Positions 20,639-29,130 of a stretch of 64,000 nt of DNA are shown here, piece after piece. The notes below the pieces were generated by a model, which saw nothing but the letters and a program-made list of their open reading frames with translations, had not been told where the DNA came from and did no database searches. Each line of letters begins with the position of its first letter. Positions within the stretch are counted from its first letter, which is position 1. A program made the translations under genes and the position numbers. This stretch comes from Imhoffiella fuscus. Lineage in GTDB: Bacteria > Pseudomonadota > Gammaproteobacteria > Chromatiales > Chromatiaceae. The DNA lies in the NCBI RefSeq assembly GCF_042682685.1, contig NZ_JBHUHX010000009.1:1-64000 (forward strand). The letters run 5' to 3'.

Positions 20639-21178
20639 TCAGAATTGCAAAGCGTTGGCGAGTTGCTTGATCTTGCCGCGGACGGAATTGTCGATCACCA
20701 GATCCCCGGCGCGAATCTCGATTCCGCCGAGCAGGGCGCTATCCGTCTCGACCGTCAGCTCGACCTGATCGCCGAAGTGCTTCGCCAGTGCAGCGGCAAG
20801 CATTTCCTGTTGATCGCTCCCGACCTCGAACGCGCTGCGAATCGAGATGTGACGTACGCCCAGATCGGCGATACGTCGGGCCTCGAACAGCCGGGCGATC
20901 TCGGAAATGGCCGCCAGGCGTGCGTTCTGCGCGAGCAACCGCAGGAGATTGCCGGCCTCGGCCGACAGCCCATCACCACAAACTTCGAGGATGAGCTCGC
21001 GGATTTGCTCGCGCGGCACGGATGGGTTACTGATTTGAGCGGCCAACAGCGGATCCGCTGTCACCGCTGCCAGCAGCGCCAGCGCTTCGGACCAGGCGTC
21101 GAGTTGCCCGGTTTCCTTAGCGCGCTCGAAGATCGCCTCGGCATAGGGCCGTGCGATGGTGGTGATATCTCCGGCCAT
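20639..21178 (-). CDS. atpH: ATP synthase F1 subunit delta
   Basis: The 179-residue peripheral stalk subunit starts MAGDITTIARPYAEAIFERAKETGQLD and ends with the conserved ETDSALLGGIEIRAGDLVIDNSVRGKIKQLANAL, the Pfam OSCP/delta C-terminal signature. It connects the b subunits to the top of F1. It lies 8 bases after atpF and 13 before atpA. Confidence 0.97.
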   Translation of the reverse strand: MAGDITTIARPYAEAIFERAKETGQLDAWSEALALLAAVTADPLLAAQISNPSVPREQIRELILEVCGDGLSAEAGNLLRLLAQNARLAAISEIARLFEARRIADLGVRHISIRSAFEVGSDQQEMLAAALAKHFGDQVELTVETDSALLGGIEIRAGDLVIDNSVRGKIKQLANALQF

Positions 21179-21186
21179 GATATTCC

Positions 21187-21657
21187 CTAGAGCTGCTTGG
21201 CGAACTCGTCGACGATCGCGCGATGCGTATCGACGTTGATCTCTTTCTGGAGGATCTTCTCGGCGGCGAGCATGGCCAGAGAAGCGACCCGCTCACGCAG
21301 ATCTTCGCGAGCACGATTGGTCTCGCGCTCGATCTCGGCCTGTGCCGCCGCGACCAGACGCTCGCCTTCGACGCGAGCATCGGACTTGGCCTCCTCGACG
21401 ATATCGGTCGCCCGCTTCTGGGCCTGACCAACGATATCGGCCGCCTGCGTCTTGGCCTCTTTCATGAGGTCCAGCGCACGCTGCTCACCAAGAGCCTGCT
21501 CCTGATGGCCACGCTCGGCGGCGGCGAGGCCCTCGGCGATCTTGGCCTTGCGCTCCGCCAATGCCTTGACGATGGGCGGCCAGATGTACTTCATACAGAA
21601 CCCGACGAACACCGCGAAGGTGACCATCTGGGCGAACAGAGTCAGATTGATATTCAT
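21187..21657 (-). CDS. atpF: ATP synthase F0 subunit b
   Basis: The 156-residue protein begins with one membrane helix (MNINLTLFAQMVTFAVFVGFCMKYIWPPI), followed by a long charged coiled coil (KALAERKAKIAEGLAAAERG...). It is the stator stalk, present once in the operon, which fits a homodimer; photosynthetic alphaproteobacteria and cyanobacteria usually have b and b'. It lies between atpE and atpH in the E. coli-like order. Confidence 0.97.
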   Translation of the reverse strand: MNINLTLFAQMVTFAVFVGFCMKYIWPPIVKALAERKAKIAEGLAAAERGHQEQALGEQRALDLMKEAKTQAADIVGQAQKRATDIVEEAKSDARVEGERLVAAAQAEIERETNRAREDLRERVASLAMLAAEKILQKEINVDTHRAIVDEFAKQL

Positions 21658-21744
21658 AGCGTTGCCTCGTGCCTTTTCCTCGAACCTCGTCAGAATGACG
21701 CCAGGCGAGTGACACCGACCCCGAGAAGGGAGCCGGATCGGGTT

Positions 21745-21996
21745 TTAGGCAGCGAACATCAGGTACAGACCCATGGCGATCGCGATAACCGGCAGCGCGT
21801 CGACCAGACCCATGACGATGAAGAACTGGGTACGGAGCATCGGGATCAGCTCGGGCTGACGCGCAGCGCCTTCGAGGAAACGGCCACCCAGGATACCGAT
21901 ACCAACGCCGGCACCGACGGCACCGAGACCCAGCATCAGACCAGCGCCGATGAATTTGATGGCCATAGCAAATGCTTGTGCGACTTCGAGTTCCAT
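21745..21996 (-). CDS. atpE: ATP synthase F0 subunit c
   Basis: This 83-residue hairpin of two membrane helices forms the rotor ring. Helix one is Gly/Ala rich (GAGLMLGLGAVGAGVGIGILGGRFLEG), the polar loop is ARQPEL, and helix two holds the ion-carrying carboxylate Asp66 in VDALPVIAIAMGLY. An Asp at this site, without the Gln/Glu pair of sodium-type rings, points to proton coupling. Confidence 0.97.
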   Translation of the reverse strand: MELEVAQAFAMAIKFIGAGLMLGLGAVGAGVGIGILGGRFLEGAARQPELIPMLRTQFFIVMGLVDALPVIAIAMGLYLMFAA

Positions 21997-22077
21997 GAGT
22001 TCCCCCAGGTTAAAGTTTTCGACGTAAGTCGATTGAAAGAAAAACGGTTAATGAACGAACGATGACGGCCTAAGCGA

Positions 22078-22947
22078 TCAGTGGTGTTCCTGATGCGCCA
22101 TGTCGAGGTAGACGATGGTCAACACCATGAAGATGAACGCCTGGAGCGTAATGATCAGGATGTGGAAGACGGCCCAAACGAATTGCAGCAGTCCAGCCGT
22201 ACCTGCAAGCACGATCCCACCGCCGTAGAGCAGGGCGATCAGGATGAAGATCATCTCACCGGCATACATGTTGCCGAAGAGTCGCAGAGCCAGAGAGACC
22301 GGCTTGGACAGAAGACTGATACCTTCCAGAATGAGGTTGGCCGGCATGCCCCACTTACCGAACGGCTGCAGCGTCAACTCACCGAGGAAACCACCGACGC
22401 CCTTGATCTTGATGCTGTAGAAAAGCACCAGGAAGAAGACCGTCAACGCCATACCGAAGGTCGCATTGGGATCCGTCGTCGGCACCACCTTGAGGAAGAC
22501 GTGGTGCGGCTCGGCGCCGAATGTCGCCATCAACTGGCCGAAAAGATAGGGAATGAGATCGACCGGGAGCAGATCCATCAAGTTCATGAGGAAGACCCAG
22601 GCGAAGATGGTCAAGGCCAGAGGCGCGACCATGGCATTCTTGCCGCTGAACGAACCGCGAACGTTGTCCTCGACGAAGTCGACGATCCATTCGACGAAGT
22701 TCTGCGCGGCCCCGGGCACTCCGGCGGACACCTTTTCGGCGACACCTTTGAAGAACCAAAGGAATAGGCCGCCCAGCAGGATGGAGAAGAAAACCGTATC
22801 GACATTGATCGCCCAGAAACCCATTGCGGCCGCGTCGGCGCTCGAATGCGCGAAGCCCAGGCCGTGCTCGGGATGAAGACCAAACGTCAGATTGGTGAGA
22901 TGGTGCTGGATGTATTCTTGGGAAGTCATCATTTCAGAAGAAGCCAT
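22078..22947 (-). CDS. atpB: ATP synthase F0 subunit a
   Basis: The 289-residue integral membrane subunit contains the proton half-channels. The conserved helix with the essential arginine reads SLALRLFGNMYAGEMIFILIALL, and the last helix reads LQFVWAVFHILIITLQAFIFMVLTIVYL. It is slightly longer than E. coli subunit a because of the N-terminal extension. It lies 11 bases after atpI. Confidence 0.97.
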   Translation of the reverse strand: MASSEMMTSQEYIQHHLTNLTFGLHPEHGLGFAHSSADAAAMGFWAINVDTVFFSILLGGLFLWFFKGVAEKVSAGVPGAAQNFVEWIVDFVEDNVRGSFSGKNAMVAPLALTIFAWVFLMNLMDLLPVDLIPYLFGQLMATFGAEPHHVFLKVVPTTDPNATFGMALTVFFLVLFYSIKIKGVGGFLGELTLQPFGKWGMPANLILEGISLLSKPVSLALRLFGNMYAGEMIFILIALLYGGGIVLAGTAGLLQFVWAVFHILIITLQAFIFMVLTIVYLDMAHQEHH

Positions 22948-22957
22948 CGATCATCTC

Positions 22958-23338
22958 TCACTTCGTGGTTCGATTGCCGAACTGGGCGGCTATCAGGGTT
23001 GGTATGACCTGGACCATGAAATAGGCACCAAGCAACGCTGGTACATTGATTCTTTCGAACACTGCATAGGCAGCTCCGAATGAACCGAGCACAAATACAA
23101 TCTTCGCGGTTTCGGCGCTGTAAAAACGCAAAACCAGCCTCTCGGGCTGCTGGGCGCGATATCCGCGAAAGACCCAGGCCGCGAGCAAGACATTAGCCAT
23201 CAGGCAAATTCCGGCCCCCAATAGAACCGAAAGCGCAACTGAACCACCAAACGGCAAAGCAAGCACTACTGAAGCCAGACCGAAAACCACCTGAACTCGG
23301 AGGATCTTTCCGGCCCGGAACGCGTCTGGCTGTTGCAT
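22958..23338 (-). CDS. atpI: ATP synthase subunit I
   Basis: The 126-residue small membrane protein has four predicted helices and aids c-ring assembly in this family. Conserved segments include GKILRVQVVFGLASVVLALPFG, GAGICLMANVLLAAWVFR and a final LLGAYFMVQVIPTLIAA. It is the first gene of the operon, directly behind the promoter at 23383-23411. Confidence 0.9.
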   Translation of the reverse strand: MQQPDAFRAGKILRVQVVFGLASVVLALPFGGSVALSVLLGAGICLMANVLLAAWVFRGYRAQQPERLVLRFYSAETAKIVFVLGSFGAAYAVFERINVPALLGAYFMVQVIPTLIAAQFGNRTTK

Positions 23339-23382
23339 CAGATCGTCGTGGGCGGGGTGAACTCATTGCCCACCGGGCGCGA

Positions 23383-23411
23383 AGTATAAGCGGTTGTGGA
23401 TATAGGGTCAA
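23383..23411 (-). promoter_or_regulatory. Sigma-70 promoter of the atp operon
   Basis: On the minus strand TTGACC (23411-23406) and TATACT (23388-23383) are separated by exactly 17 bases, a near-consensus sigma-70 promoter. Transcription would begin near 23376, about 40 bases before the atpI start at 23338. It gives the ATP synthase operon a start independent of parAB. The region 23412-23511 is AT rich. Confidence 0.8.
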
Positions 23412-23511
23412 CGCGGCACGAACAAAAAATTAATAGGCTCATCGATAATTTTTCTATTAGAAATAGCTTCAAGGGAACGAACCCTGACATCAGAGCCGCT
23501 CGGACAGTCGC

Positions 23512-24456
23512 TCACTTGATGTGCGAGAGGATACCGTCCAATTCGTCCAGCGTAGTGTACGCGATGACCAGCTTCCCCGAACCACGGGCCCCGTGCTGGA
23601 TCTGAACGGGCGCTCCCAGCCGATCGGTCAGATCCGATTGCAGGCGACGGATATCGGGGTCGATCTCCGGCTGGCGCTGGCCAGCCGCCTCGGCCTCACC
23701 CGCCTGTTGCAGACGCCGAACCAATTTCTCCGTCTCGCGCACCGAGAGACCGGCCGCGACCACTTGACGTGCAGCCTGACTCTGAACGCCCCCCTTGAGA
23801 CCGAGCAGCGCGCGCGCATGCCCCATCTCCAGACGCGACTGCACAACGTAATCCTTGACGTCCTGATTCAACTCCTGGAGCCGCAGCAGATTGGTCACCA
23901 TGGTGCGCGACTTGCCAACCGCTTCCGCAACCTGCTGATGGGTCAGCCCGAATTCGGAGATGAGCCGGTTGAGCGCTCCGGACTCCTCAAGCGGATTGAG
24001 ATCGGCGCGCTGGATATTCTCGATCAGACCGATGGCCAGCGCGGTCGGCTCGTCGACCTCGCGGATGACCACCGGGATCTCCGCAAGCCCGGCCTGCTGA
24101 CAGGCGCGCCAACGGCGCTCGCCGGCGATGATTTCGTAGCGCCGAGAATCCGGGGAGGCCCCAGGTACTGGACGCACCACGATCGGCTGAATGACGCCCT
24201 GGGCCACGATCGAATCGGCCAACTCGCGCAGCGCGTCCGGATCGAACTCACGGCGCGGCTGATAACGCCCACGCTGGATGAACTCCAGCGGCAGATGGGT
24301 CACGCGCTCCGCTGCGGCGGCTGCGGACGCCTCGATGCTCGGCGCAGCATCGGTGCCGGAGACGGCGACTGCCGGAGCACGGGCGGCGCCCAGCAACGCA
24401 TCGAGACCGCGCCCCAGCCCCTTCTTCTTCGGTGGTGTTCTTTGGTCGATATCCAT
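23512..24456 (-). CDS. parB: Chromosome partitioning protein ParB
   Basis: The 314-residue CTP-dependent clamp loads at parS and organises the origin region. The CTPase/ParB box GERRWRACQQAGL and the RYQPRREFDPDALRELADSI start of the N-terminal domain are present. The helix-turn-helix reads LTHQQVAEAVGKSRTMVTNLLRL, and a C-terminal dimer domain ends LDELDGILSHIK. The N-terminus KKKGLGRGLDALLG is typical for ParA interaction. It overlaps no gene and sits 11 bases after parA. No parS palindrome was found in the window. Confidence 0.97.
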   Translation of the reverse strand: MDIDQRTPPKKKGLGRGLDALLGAARAPAVAVSGTDAAPSIEASAAAAAERVTHLPLEFIQRGRYQPRREFDPDALRELADSIVAQGVIQPIVVRPVPGASPDSRRYEIIAGERRWRACQQAGLAEIPVVIREVDEPTALAIGLIENIQRADLNPLEESGALNRLISEFGLTHQQVAEAVGKSRTMVTNLLRLQELNQDVKDYVVQSRLEMGHARALLGLKGGVQSQAARQVVAAGLSVRETEKLVRRLQQAGEAEAAGQRQPEIDPDIRRLQSDLTDRLGAPVQIQHGARGSGKLVIAYTTLDELDGILSHIK

Positions 24457-24467
24457 GCGCTGTCGAG

Positions 24468-25256
24468 TCAGGCCACCTGTTGACGCTTATCCAAACGACG
24501 CAACACCTCGCTCGCCAAGGCGAGATAGGATACCGCGCCCTTCGATTGCGGGTCGTAGAGCAGGGCCGACTGACCGTGGCTCGGGGCCTCGGCGAGACGC
24601 ACATTGCGCGGGATGATGGTGCGGTACACCTGATCCTTGAAATGGGTGATGAGCTGGGTCGAGACCTGGTTGGCCAGATTGTTCCGCGGGTCGTGCATGG
24701 TGCGCAGGATACCTTCGATACACAGCGTCGGATTGCGACTCTCGCGGATCTGCTCGATGGTATCCAGCAGAGACGACAGCCCTTCCAGGGCGTAATACTC
24801 GCACTGGAGCGGAATCAGCACGCCTTGCGCCGCGACCAGCGCATTGACCGTCAGCATGTTCAGCGAGGGCGGACAGTCGATGATGACCAGTTCGTAGGCC
24901 TCGGCCGCGCGGGCCAACACCTTGGTCAGACGGTGCTCGCGGTCGGGCGAATCGATGAGCCCGATCTCAGCGGCTGTGAGATCGGCATTGGACGGCAGCA
25001 GGTCGAATCCGGGCGAGGGCTCTGTGACGCGCTGAATGCAATCCGCAACGGGAATGTCGGTCAGAAGCAGGTCGCAGGCGGAATGCTCGACGGTGTGCTT
25101 GTCGATCCCGCACCCCATGGTCGCGTTGCCCTGCGGATCCAGATCCACGAGCAGGACGCGACGTTTCATGGAGGCCAGGGAGGCGGCCAAATTGACCGCC
25201 GTCGTGGTCTTACCGACCCCGCCCTTCTGATTGGCGATCGCAATGATGTTGGCCAT
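24468..25256 (-). CDS. parA: Chromosome partitioning ATPase ParA (Soj)
   Basis: The 262-residue deviant Walker ATPase drives origin segregation with ParB. It starts MANIIAIANQKGGVGKTTTAVNLAASLA, giving the deviant Walker A KGGVGKTT, followed by LLVDLDPQGNATMGCG and IIDCPPSLNMLTVNALVAA (Walker B). The length fits chromosomal ParA without an N-terminal HTH. It lies 7 bases after rsmG, in the order rsmG-parA-parB common to gammaproteobacteria. Confidence 0.98.
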   Translation of the reverse strand: MANIIAIANQKGGVGKTTTAVNLAASLASMKRRVLLVDLDPQGNATMGCGIDKHTVEHSACDLLLTDIPVADCIQRVTEPSPGFDLLPSNADLTAAEIGLIDSPDREHRLTKVLARAAEAYELVIIDCPPSLNMLTVNALVAAQGVLIPLQCEYYALEGLSSLLDTIEQIRESRNPTLCIEGILRTMHDPRNNLANQVSTQLITHFKDQVYRTIIPRNVRLAEAPSHGQSALLYDPQSKGAVSYLALASEVLRRLDKRQQVA

Positions 25257-25263
25257 GGTCGGC

Positions 25264-25935
25264 TCAAGTGCTCCGGATTTCGATCAAATGACGCGAGACA
25301 TCGAGGAAGGGCACGCTCAGACGGTGGATCATCACAACCGCCGACGGCAAACCCGTCGTCTCGATCCGTTCGTCCGGCTGACGGCCTTTCATGAGCAGCA
25401 ACCGGCCGGGGTACGCAAGCAATTCGGCGTTCGAGCCGCTCAGAATTTCGTCGGCCGCGACCGCGCGGCTGACAATGGTACTGAATTTTTGCTCCGGCCG
25501 GTACGTCTCAATGCGCGCCTGCACCGGCTCCACGTTGTCGAGCCCCAGATCCAGCACCGCCTGACGCACGAAACGCACCTTCTTGTTATTGCTGTCGAGC
25601 AGCCAGAACCGCCGCTTTGGCGCCATGATGGCCAAGGGCAGACCCGGCAAACCGGCCCCGGTTCCGAGATCCAGCACCGAATCGCCGAACAGGAAGGGCA
25701 GCACCGCCAGACTGTCGAGCAGATGTTTGGAGACCATCTCCAGCGGATCGCGCACGGCCGTGAGGTTGTAGGCCTTGTTCCAACGCACGAGCAGACTGAT
25801 GAGGGCCGTGAGCCGCTGACGCTGCTCAGGGCGGCATGCCAGCCCCAATGCCTCGCAGCCTTGAGCCAGTCTGTCCTCGATGCCGCTCCGTTCGGACGCG
25901 CCAAGAGGGTCTAGAGGAATATTCAAACGACACAC
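25264..25935 (-). CDS. rsmG: 16S rRNA (guanine527-N7)-methyltransferase
   Basis: The 223-residue SAM enzyme methylates G527 of 16S rRNA. Motif I reads SVLDLGTGAGLPGLPLAIMAP, followed by LLDSNNKKVRFVRQAV and VSRAVA. The N-terminus has RWNKAYNLTAVRDPLEMVSKHLLDSLAVLPFL, diagnostic of RsmG/GidB. In most relatives mnmG sits immediately upstream; here mnmG starts 7.8 kb away, past several accessory genes. Confidence 0.97.
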   Translation of the reverse strand: MCRLNIPLDPLGASERSGIEDRLAQGCEALGLACRPEQRQRLTALISLLVRWNKAYNLTAVRDPLEMVSKHLLDSLAVLPFLFGDSVLDLGTGAGLPGLPLAIMAPKRRFWLLDSNNKKVRFVRQAVLDLGLDNVEPVQARIETYRPEQKFSTIVSRAVAADEILSGSNAELLAYPGRLLLMKGRQPDERIETTGLPSAVVMIHRLSVPFLDVSRHLIEIRST

Positions 25936-26007
25936 CCTATGATCAAAGGCGGAACTATACGATAAAGCCCGGCCGACACATCAATCGCAGCACATCCTTG
26001 AAGGAAC

Positions 26008-27147
26008 ATGATCAAGCTCATCGCCAAAGCCATCCTCCTCCTCGTCGCCCTGACCGCCATCGGGGTGCTCTGGCAGCGCGCGCAACTCACGACCCTGGCC
26101 CTGACCCGCATCGATCCGGTTCCCGAGACCCGCCAGCTGGTCGAGCAGGAACGCTACGCCGAGGCGGCCGACTATCTGGGCTTCTTCATGGACTACCCCT
26201 ACGTCCAGTCCGATCCGGCCGCGCAAGCCTTGCACCGGGAGATCGAAGCGGTACGCGGGAGCCTGGACTACAAGGCCAGCAAGCTCGGCGAAGGACTCCT
26301 GTCGGGCACCAGCGACGAGACCATCGGTCAGGCGGCCGGGGTGGCGACCGACCTCTTCGTCATCGGCGATCTGCGCGATCTCGCCAAGCAGGGGACCAGG
26401 TGGTGGCATGAGGAAGAGACGGACGAGGTGATCGTCGCCCTGGCGACCATCGGCGTGGCGGCCAGCGCGGCACAGCTTGCCACCGGGGCCGCGACCCTCG
26501 GCACGGCGGGCGCCGCCTCGCCGGGCCTGGCCGCCGCGACCGCAGTCAAGGGCGGATCGGCCGTCCTCAAGAGCGCGCGCAAGCTCGGAAAACTGCCCTC
26601 CTGGCTGGGCAAGAGGCTCGTCGAGGAGGCCCAGACGGTCAAGAAGACCCGCTCGCTGGATTCGGTGAAGGGCCTGTTCGGCGACGTCTATACCCTGGCC
26701 AGGACACGCGGCGGACTGACACTGCTCAGCCACACCCGCGACGCCGCCTCGCTCACTCGCATGGCCCGTTTCGCCGAGGCATTCGGCCAGCACAGCGCGA
26801 CCCTGTACCGCATTGGCGGCGAGACGATCGTCACGACCGCCGAACGCGCCGGCGCTCTCGGCCGCAACGCCGTCAAGCTGGGCGCAACCTTCGGTCTAGG
26901 CGGACTGCGCACCCTCGACAGAATCGGCGCCGTCACCTTCGTCAAGTATTCCGCCCGCGCCACCAAGATCGGCTACAAGGGCGATCTGATCCGGCTCATC
27001 GCCCACTGGTTGACACGGATTCCGACCTGGGCGCTCTATGGCCTGGCCGGGCTGGGCATCGGGGTCTGGGTTCCGTGGCGACGGCTCGGCGGCCGATCGG
27101 GGCACCGCATGGCGCCGACATCACGGGCGCCGCTGGTCTCTGCTTGA
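26008..27147 (+). CDS. Membrane-anchored Ala/Gly-rich protein of unknown function
   Basis: This 379-residue protein is not recognised. The ATG at 26008 has AAGGA upstream. It starts with one hydrophobic helix (LIAKAILLLVALTAIGVLW), then a soluble helical part with DYLGFFMDYPYVQSDP. A long Ala/Gly/Thr-rich stretch at about 145-185 (VALATIGVAASAAQLATGAATLG) could be membrane active or a flexible hinge. A basic helical region follows, with repeated RxGG and RTL segments, and a final helix WALYGLAGLGIGVWVPW. Codon use matches the surrounding genes. It stands between rsmG and rtcB, divergent from rsmG. Topology suggests an inner-membrane or envelope protein; no function is claimed. Confidence 0.7.
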   Translation: MIKLIAKAILLLVALTAIGVLWQRAQLTTLALTRIDPVPETRQLVEQERYAEAADYLGFFMDYPYVQSDPAAQALHREIEAVRGSLDYKASKLGEGLLSGTSDETIGQAAGVATDLFVIGDLRDLAKQGTRWWHEEETDEVIVALATIGVAASAAQLATGAATLGTAGAASPGLAAATAVKGGSAVLKSARKLGKLPSWLGKRLVEEAQTVKKTRSLDSVKGLFGDVYTLARTRGGLTLLSHTRDAASLTRMARFAEAFGQHSATLYRIGGETIVTTAERAGALGRNAVKLGATFGLGGLRTLDRIGAVTFVKYSARATKIGYKGDLIRLIAHWLTRIPTWALYGLAGLGIGVWVPWRRLGGRSGHRMAPTSRAPLVSA

Positions 27148-27202
27148 CCAGGGCGCACGAGGATTTGGCGAAAAGGGCACCAGACGGTTAGAGTTCGCTG
27201 GC

Positions 27203-28387
27203 ATGAACGACCGCAGCGAACACCCAGCCGCGTCGCCATCCGGCGTGCGCCTGATCGCATCCGCCGACACCTGGATCGAGGGCGAGGCCCTGCGCCAACT
27301 GGAGCAGACCGCCGCATTACCCGGAATGCGCGCCGCCGTCGGATTACCCGACCTGCACCCCGGCAAGGGCTATCCCATCGGCGCCGCCTTCCTCTCCGAG
27401 CGCATCTATCCCGCCCTGGTCGGCAACGACATCGGCTGCGGCATGGCGCTATGGCAGACGGACCTGGCCACCCGCAAGCTCAAACCCGAACGCGCCGTCG
27501 CACGCCTGCAGGGGCTCGAAGGCCCCTGGAACGGGGATCTGGATGCCTGGCGTGGCGAGCAGGACCTCGAATCGACCGATTTCGACAGCGCGCTCGGCAC
27601 CATCGGCGGGGGCAACCACTTCGCAGAACTTCAGACAGTCGCCGAGATCCTGGATCGCGACGCCTTCAGCGCGCTGGATCTGGACGCCGAACAACTGCTG
27701 CTCCTGGTCCACAGCGGCTCGCGCGGACTGGGCGAGTCCATCCTGCGTACCCTGATCGAGCAGCAGGGACACCAGGGACTGGATCCCGCCTCGGACGCCG
27801 CCCAGGCGTATCTCGCCCGCCATGATCGTGCCTTGGACTGGGCCAAAGCCAACCGCCGGCTGATCGCCGCGCGTCTCCTCGACGCACTGGGCGCGGAGGC
27901 CGAGCCGCGCCTGGATGTCTGGCACAACCTGGTTCACCCGCTCGACTGGTCCGGAGAGCGGCTGTGGCTGCACCGCAAGGGCGCCGCACCGGCCGACCAA
28001 GGCCCGTTGGTCATTCCCGGATCGCGCGGAACCCTCTCCTATCTGGTCCAGCCGAGCCCCGATTGCGACGCCAGTCTGCGCTCGCTCGCCCATGGTGCCG
28101 GGCGCAAATGGAAACGCGGCGAGGCGCGCGGCCGCCTCAGCGCCCGTCAGCGCCCGGACGATCTGCTCACCACCGCGCTCGGCGGACGGGTCGTCTGCGA
28201 GGACAAGGAACTGCTCTACGACGAGGCTCCCGAGGCATACAAGGGCATCGACCGCGTGGTCGCCGACCTGGTCGAGGCAGGGCTCTGCCACATCATCGCC
28301 ACCCTGCGCCCGGCACTGACCTACAAGGTGCGTCGTCCGGCCCACAAACAGCCGGGCCACCGCAAGCCCCAGCGGCGCCGCGCATGA
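27203..28387 (+). CDS. rtcB: RtcB-family RNA ligase, PrfH-associated subfamily (RtcB2-like)
   Basis: RtcB ligates RNA ends bearing 2',3'-cyclic or 3'-phosphate to 5'-OH. The ATG at 27203 gives a 394-residue protein; upstream codons in the frame run into the preceding gene. Catalytic motifs are intact: GNDIGCGM (metal-binding Asp76 and Cys79), GTIGGGNHF at 132-140, HSGSRGLGE, HNLVHPLDW and SLAHGAGRK with His297 as the guanylylated residue. It is shorter than the usual 408-480-residue RtcB. The stop overlaps the start of prfH by four bases, the arrangement seen in rtcB2-prfH ribosome repair loci. Confidence 0.93.
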   Translation: MNDRSEHPAASPSGVRLIASADTWIEGEALRQLEQTAALPGMRAAVGLPDLHPGKGYPIGAAFLSERIYPALVGNDIGCGMALWQTDLATRKLKPERAVARLQGLEGPWNGDLDAWRGEQDLESTDFDSALGTIGGGNHFAELQTVAEILDRDAFSALDLDAEQLLLLVHSGSRGLGESILRTLIEQQGHQGLDPASDAAQAYLARHDRALDWAKANRRLIAARLLDALGAEAEPRLDVWHNLVHPLDWSGERLWLHRKGAAPADQGPLVIPGSRGTLSYLVQPSPDCDASLRSLAHGAGRKWKRGEARGRLSARQRPDDLLTTALGGRVVCEDKELLYDEAPEAYKGIDRVVADLVEAGLCHIIATLRPALTYKVRRPAHKQPGHRKPQRRRA

Positions 28388-29019
28388 CCGACCCGACCCT
28401 CTGGCTGCAGATCTCCGCTGGACGTTGTCCGGCCGAATGCGAATGGGTGGTCGGCCGACTTGCCCCGCGTCTGACCGAAGAGTTGCGATCCAGAGGACTC
28501 GCGGTCGAGGAGATCGACCGCACACCAGGGGCGCATCGCGGCGATGCCCGCTCCGTGCTGCTGCGGATCGGCGGCCCGAAGGTCGACGCCGGCATTGCCG
28601 ACTGGCTGGGGACCATTCAATGGACCGGGACCAGCCCCTATCGCCCGCGTCACCAGCGCCGCAACTGGTTCGTCAGCGTCGCCGCCTTCGCGGAACCCAG
28701 CACCGAGACCTGGAACCCCCAGGATCTGCGCATCGAAACCCTGCGCGCGAGCGGTCCCGGCGGCCAGCATGTCAACCGCACCGAGAGCGCCGTGCGCATC
28801 ACCCATCTCCCGAGCGGCCTGAGCAGCTTGGCCCAGGAGGAACGCTCGCAGCATCTCAATCGCAGACTGGCACTCGCCCGGCTCGCGGCCCTCTTCGCCG
28901 AGCGCGACCAGGACCAAACCCAGGCCGCCGAGGACCAGCGCTGGCGACAGCACACCCAACTCGAACGCGGCAATGCGGTGCGGGTCTATCGCGGCATCGA
29001 CTGGAAACGCATGCGCTGA
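28384..29019 (+). CDS. prfH: Peptide chain release factor-like protein PrfH
   Basis: The 211-residue protein has the peptidyl-tRNA hydrolysis motif GPGGQHVNRTESAVRITH with GGQ at 126-128, like RF1/RF2 domain 3. It lacks the codon-recognition and GTPase-associated domains of normal release factors. The N-terminal part, WLQISAGRCPAECEWVV, is typical of PrfH. PrfH is reported to release peptide from ribosomes cleaved near the decoding site, after which the coupled RtcB reseals the 16S rRNA. The ATGA overlap with rtcB fits that joint role; the activity in this organism is an inference. Confidence 0.92.
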   Translation: MTDPTLWLQISAGRCPAECEWVVGRLAPRLTEELRSRGLAVEEIDRTPGAHRGDARSVLLRIGGPKVDAGIADWLGTIQWTGTSPYRPRHQRRNWFVSVAAFAEPSTETWNPQDLRIETLRASGPGGQHVNRTESAVRITHLPSGLSSLAQEERSQHLNRRLALARLAALFAERDQDQTQAAEDQRWRQHTQLERGNAVRVYRGIDWKRMR

Positions 29020-29130
29020 CCGCACGCGGCTCCTCGAAACGCACACGCTTTGGAACGACCCTGGCACGCCTTCGCCTTATAGACGGTCTGGACAGATCAC
29101 CATGGACACAGCCACCTTGGGGTCACGACG

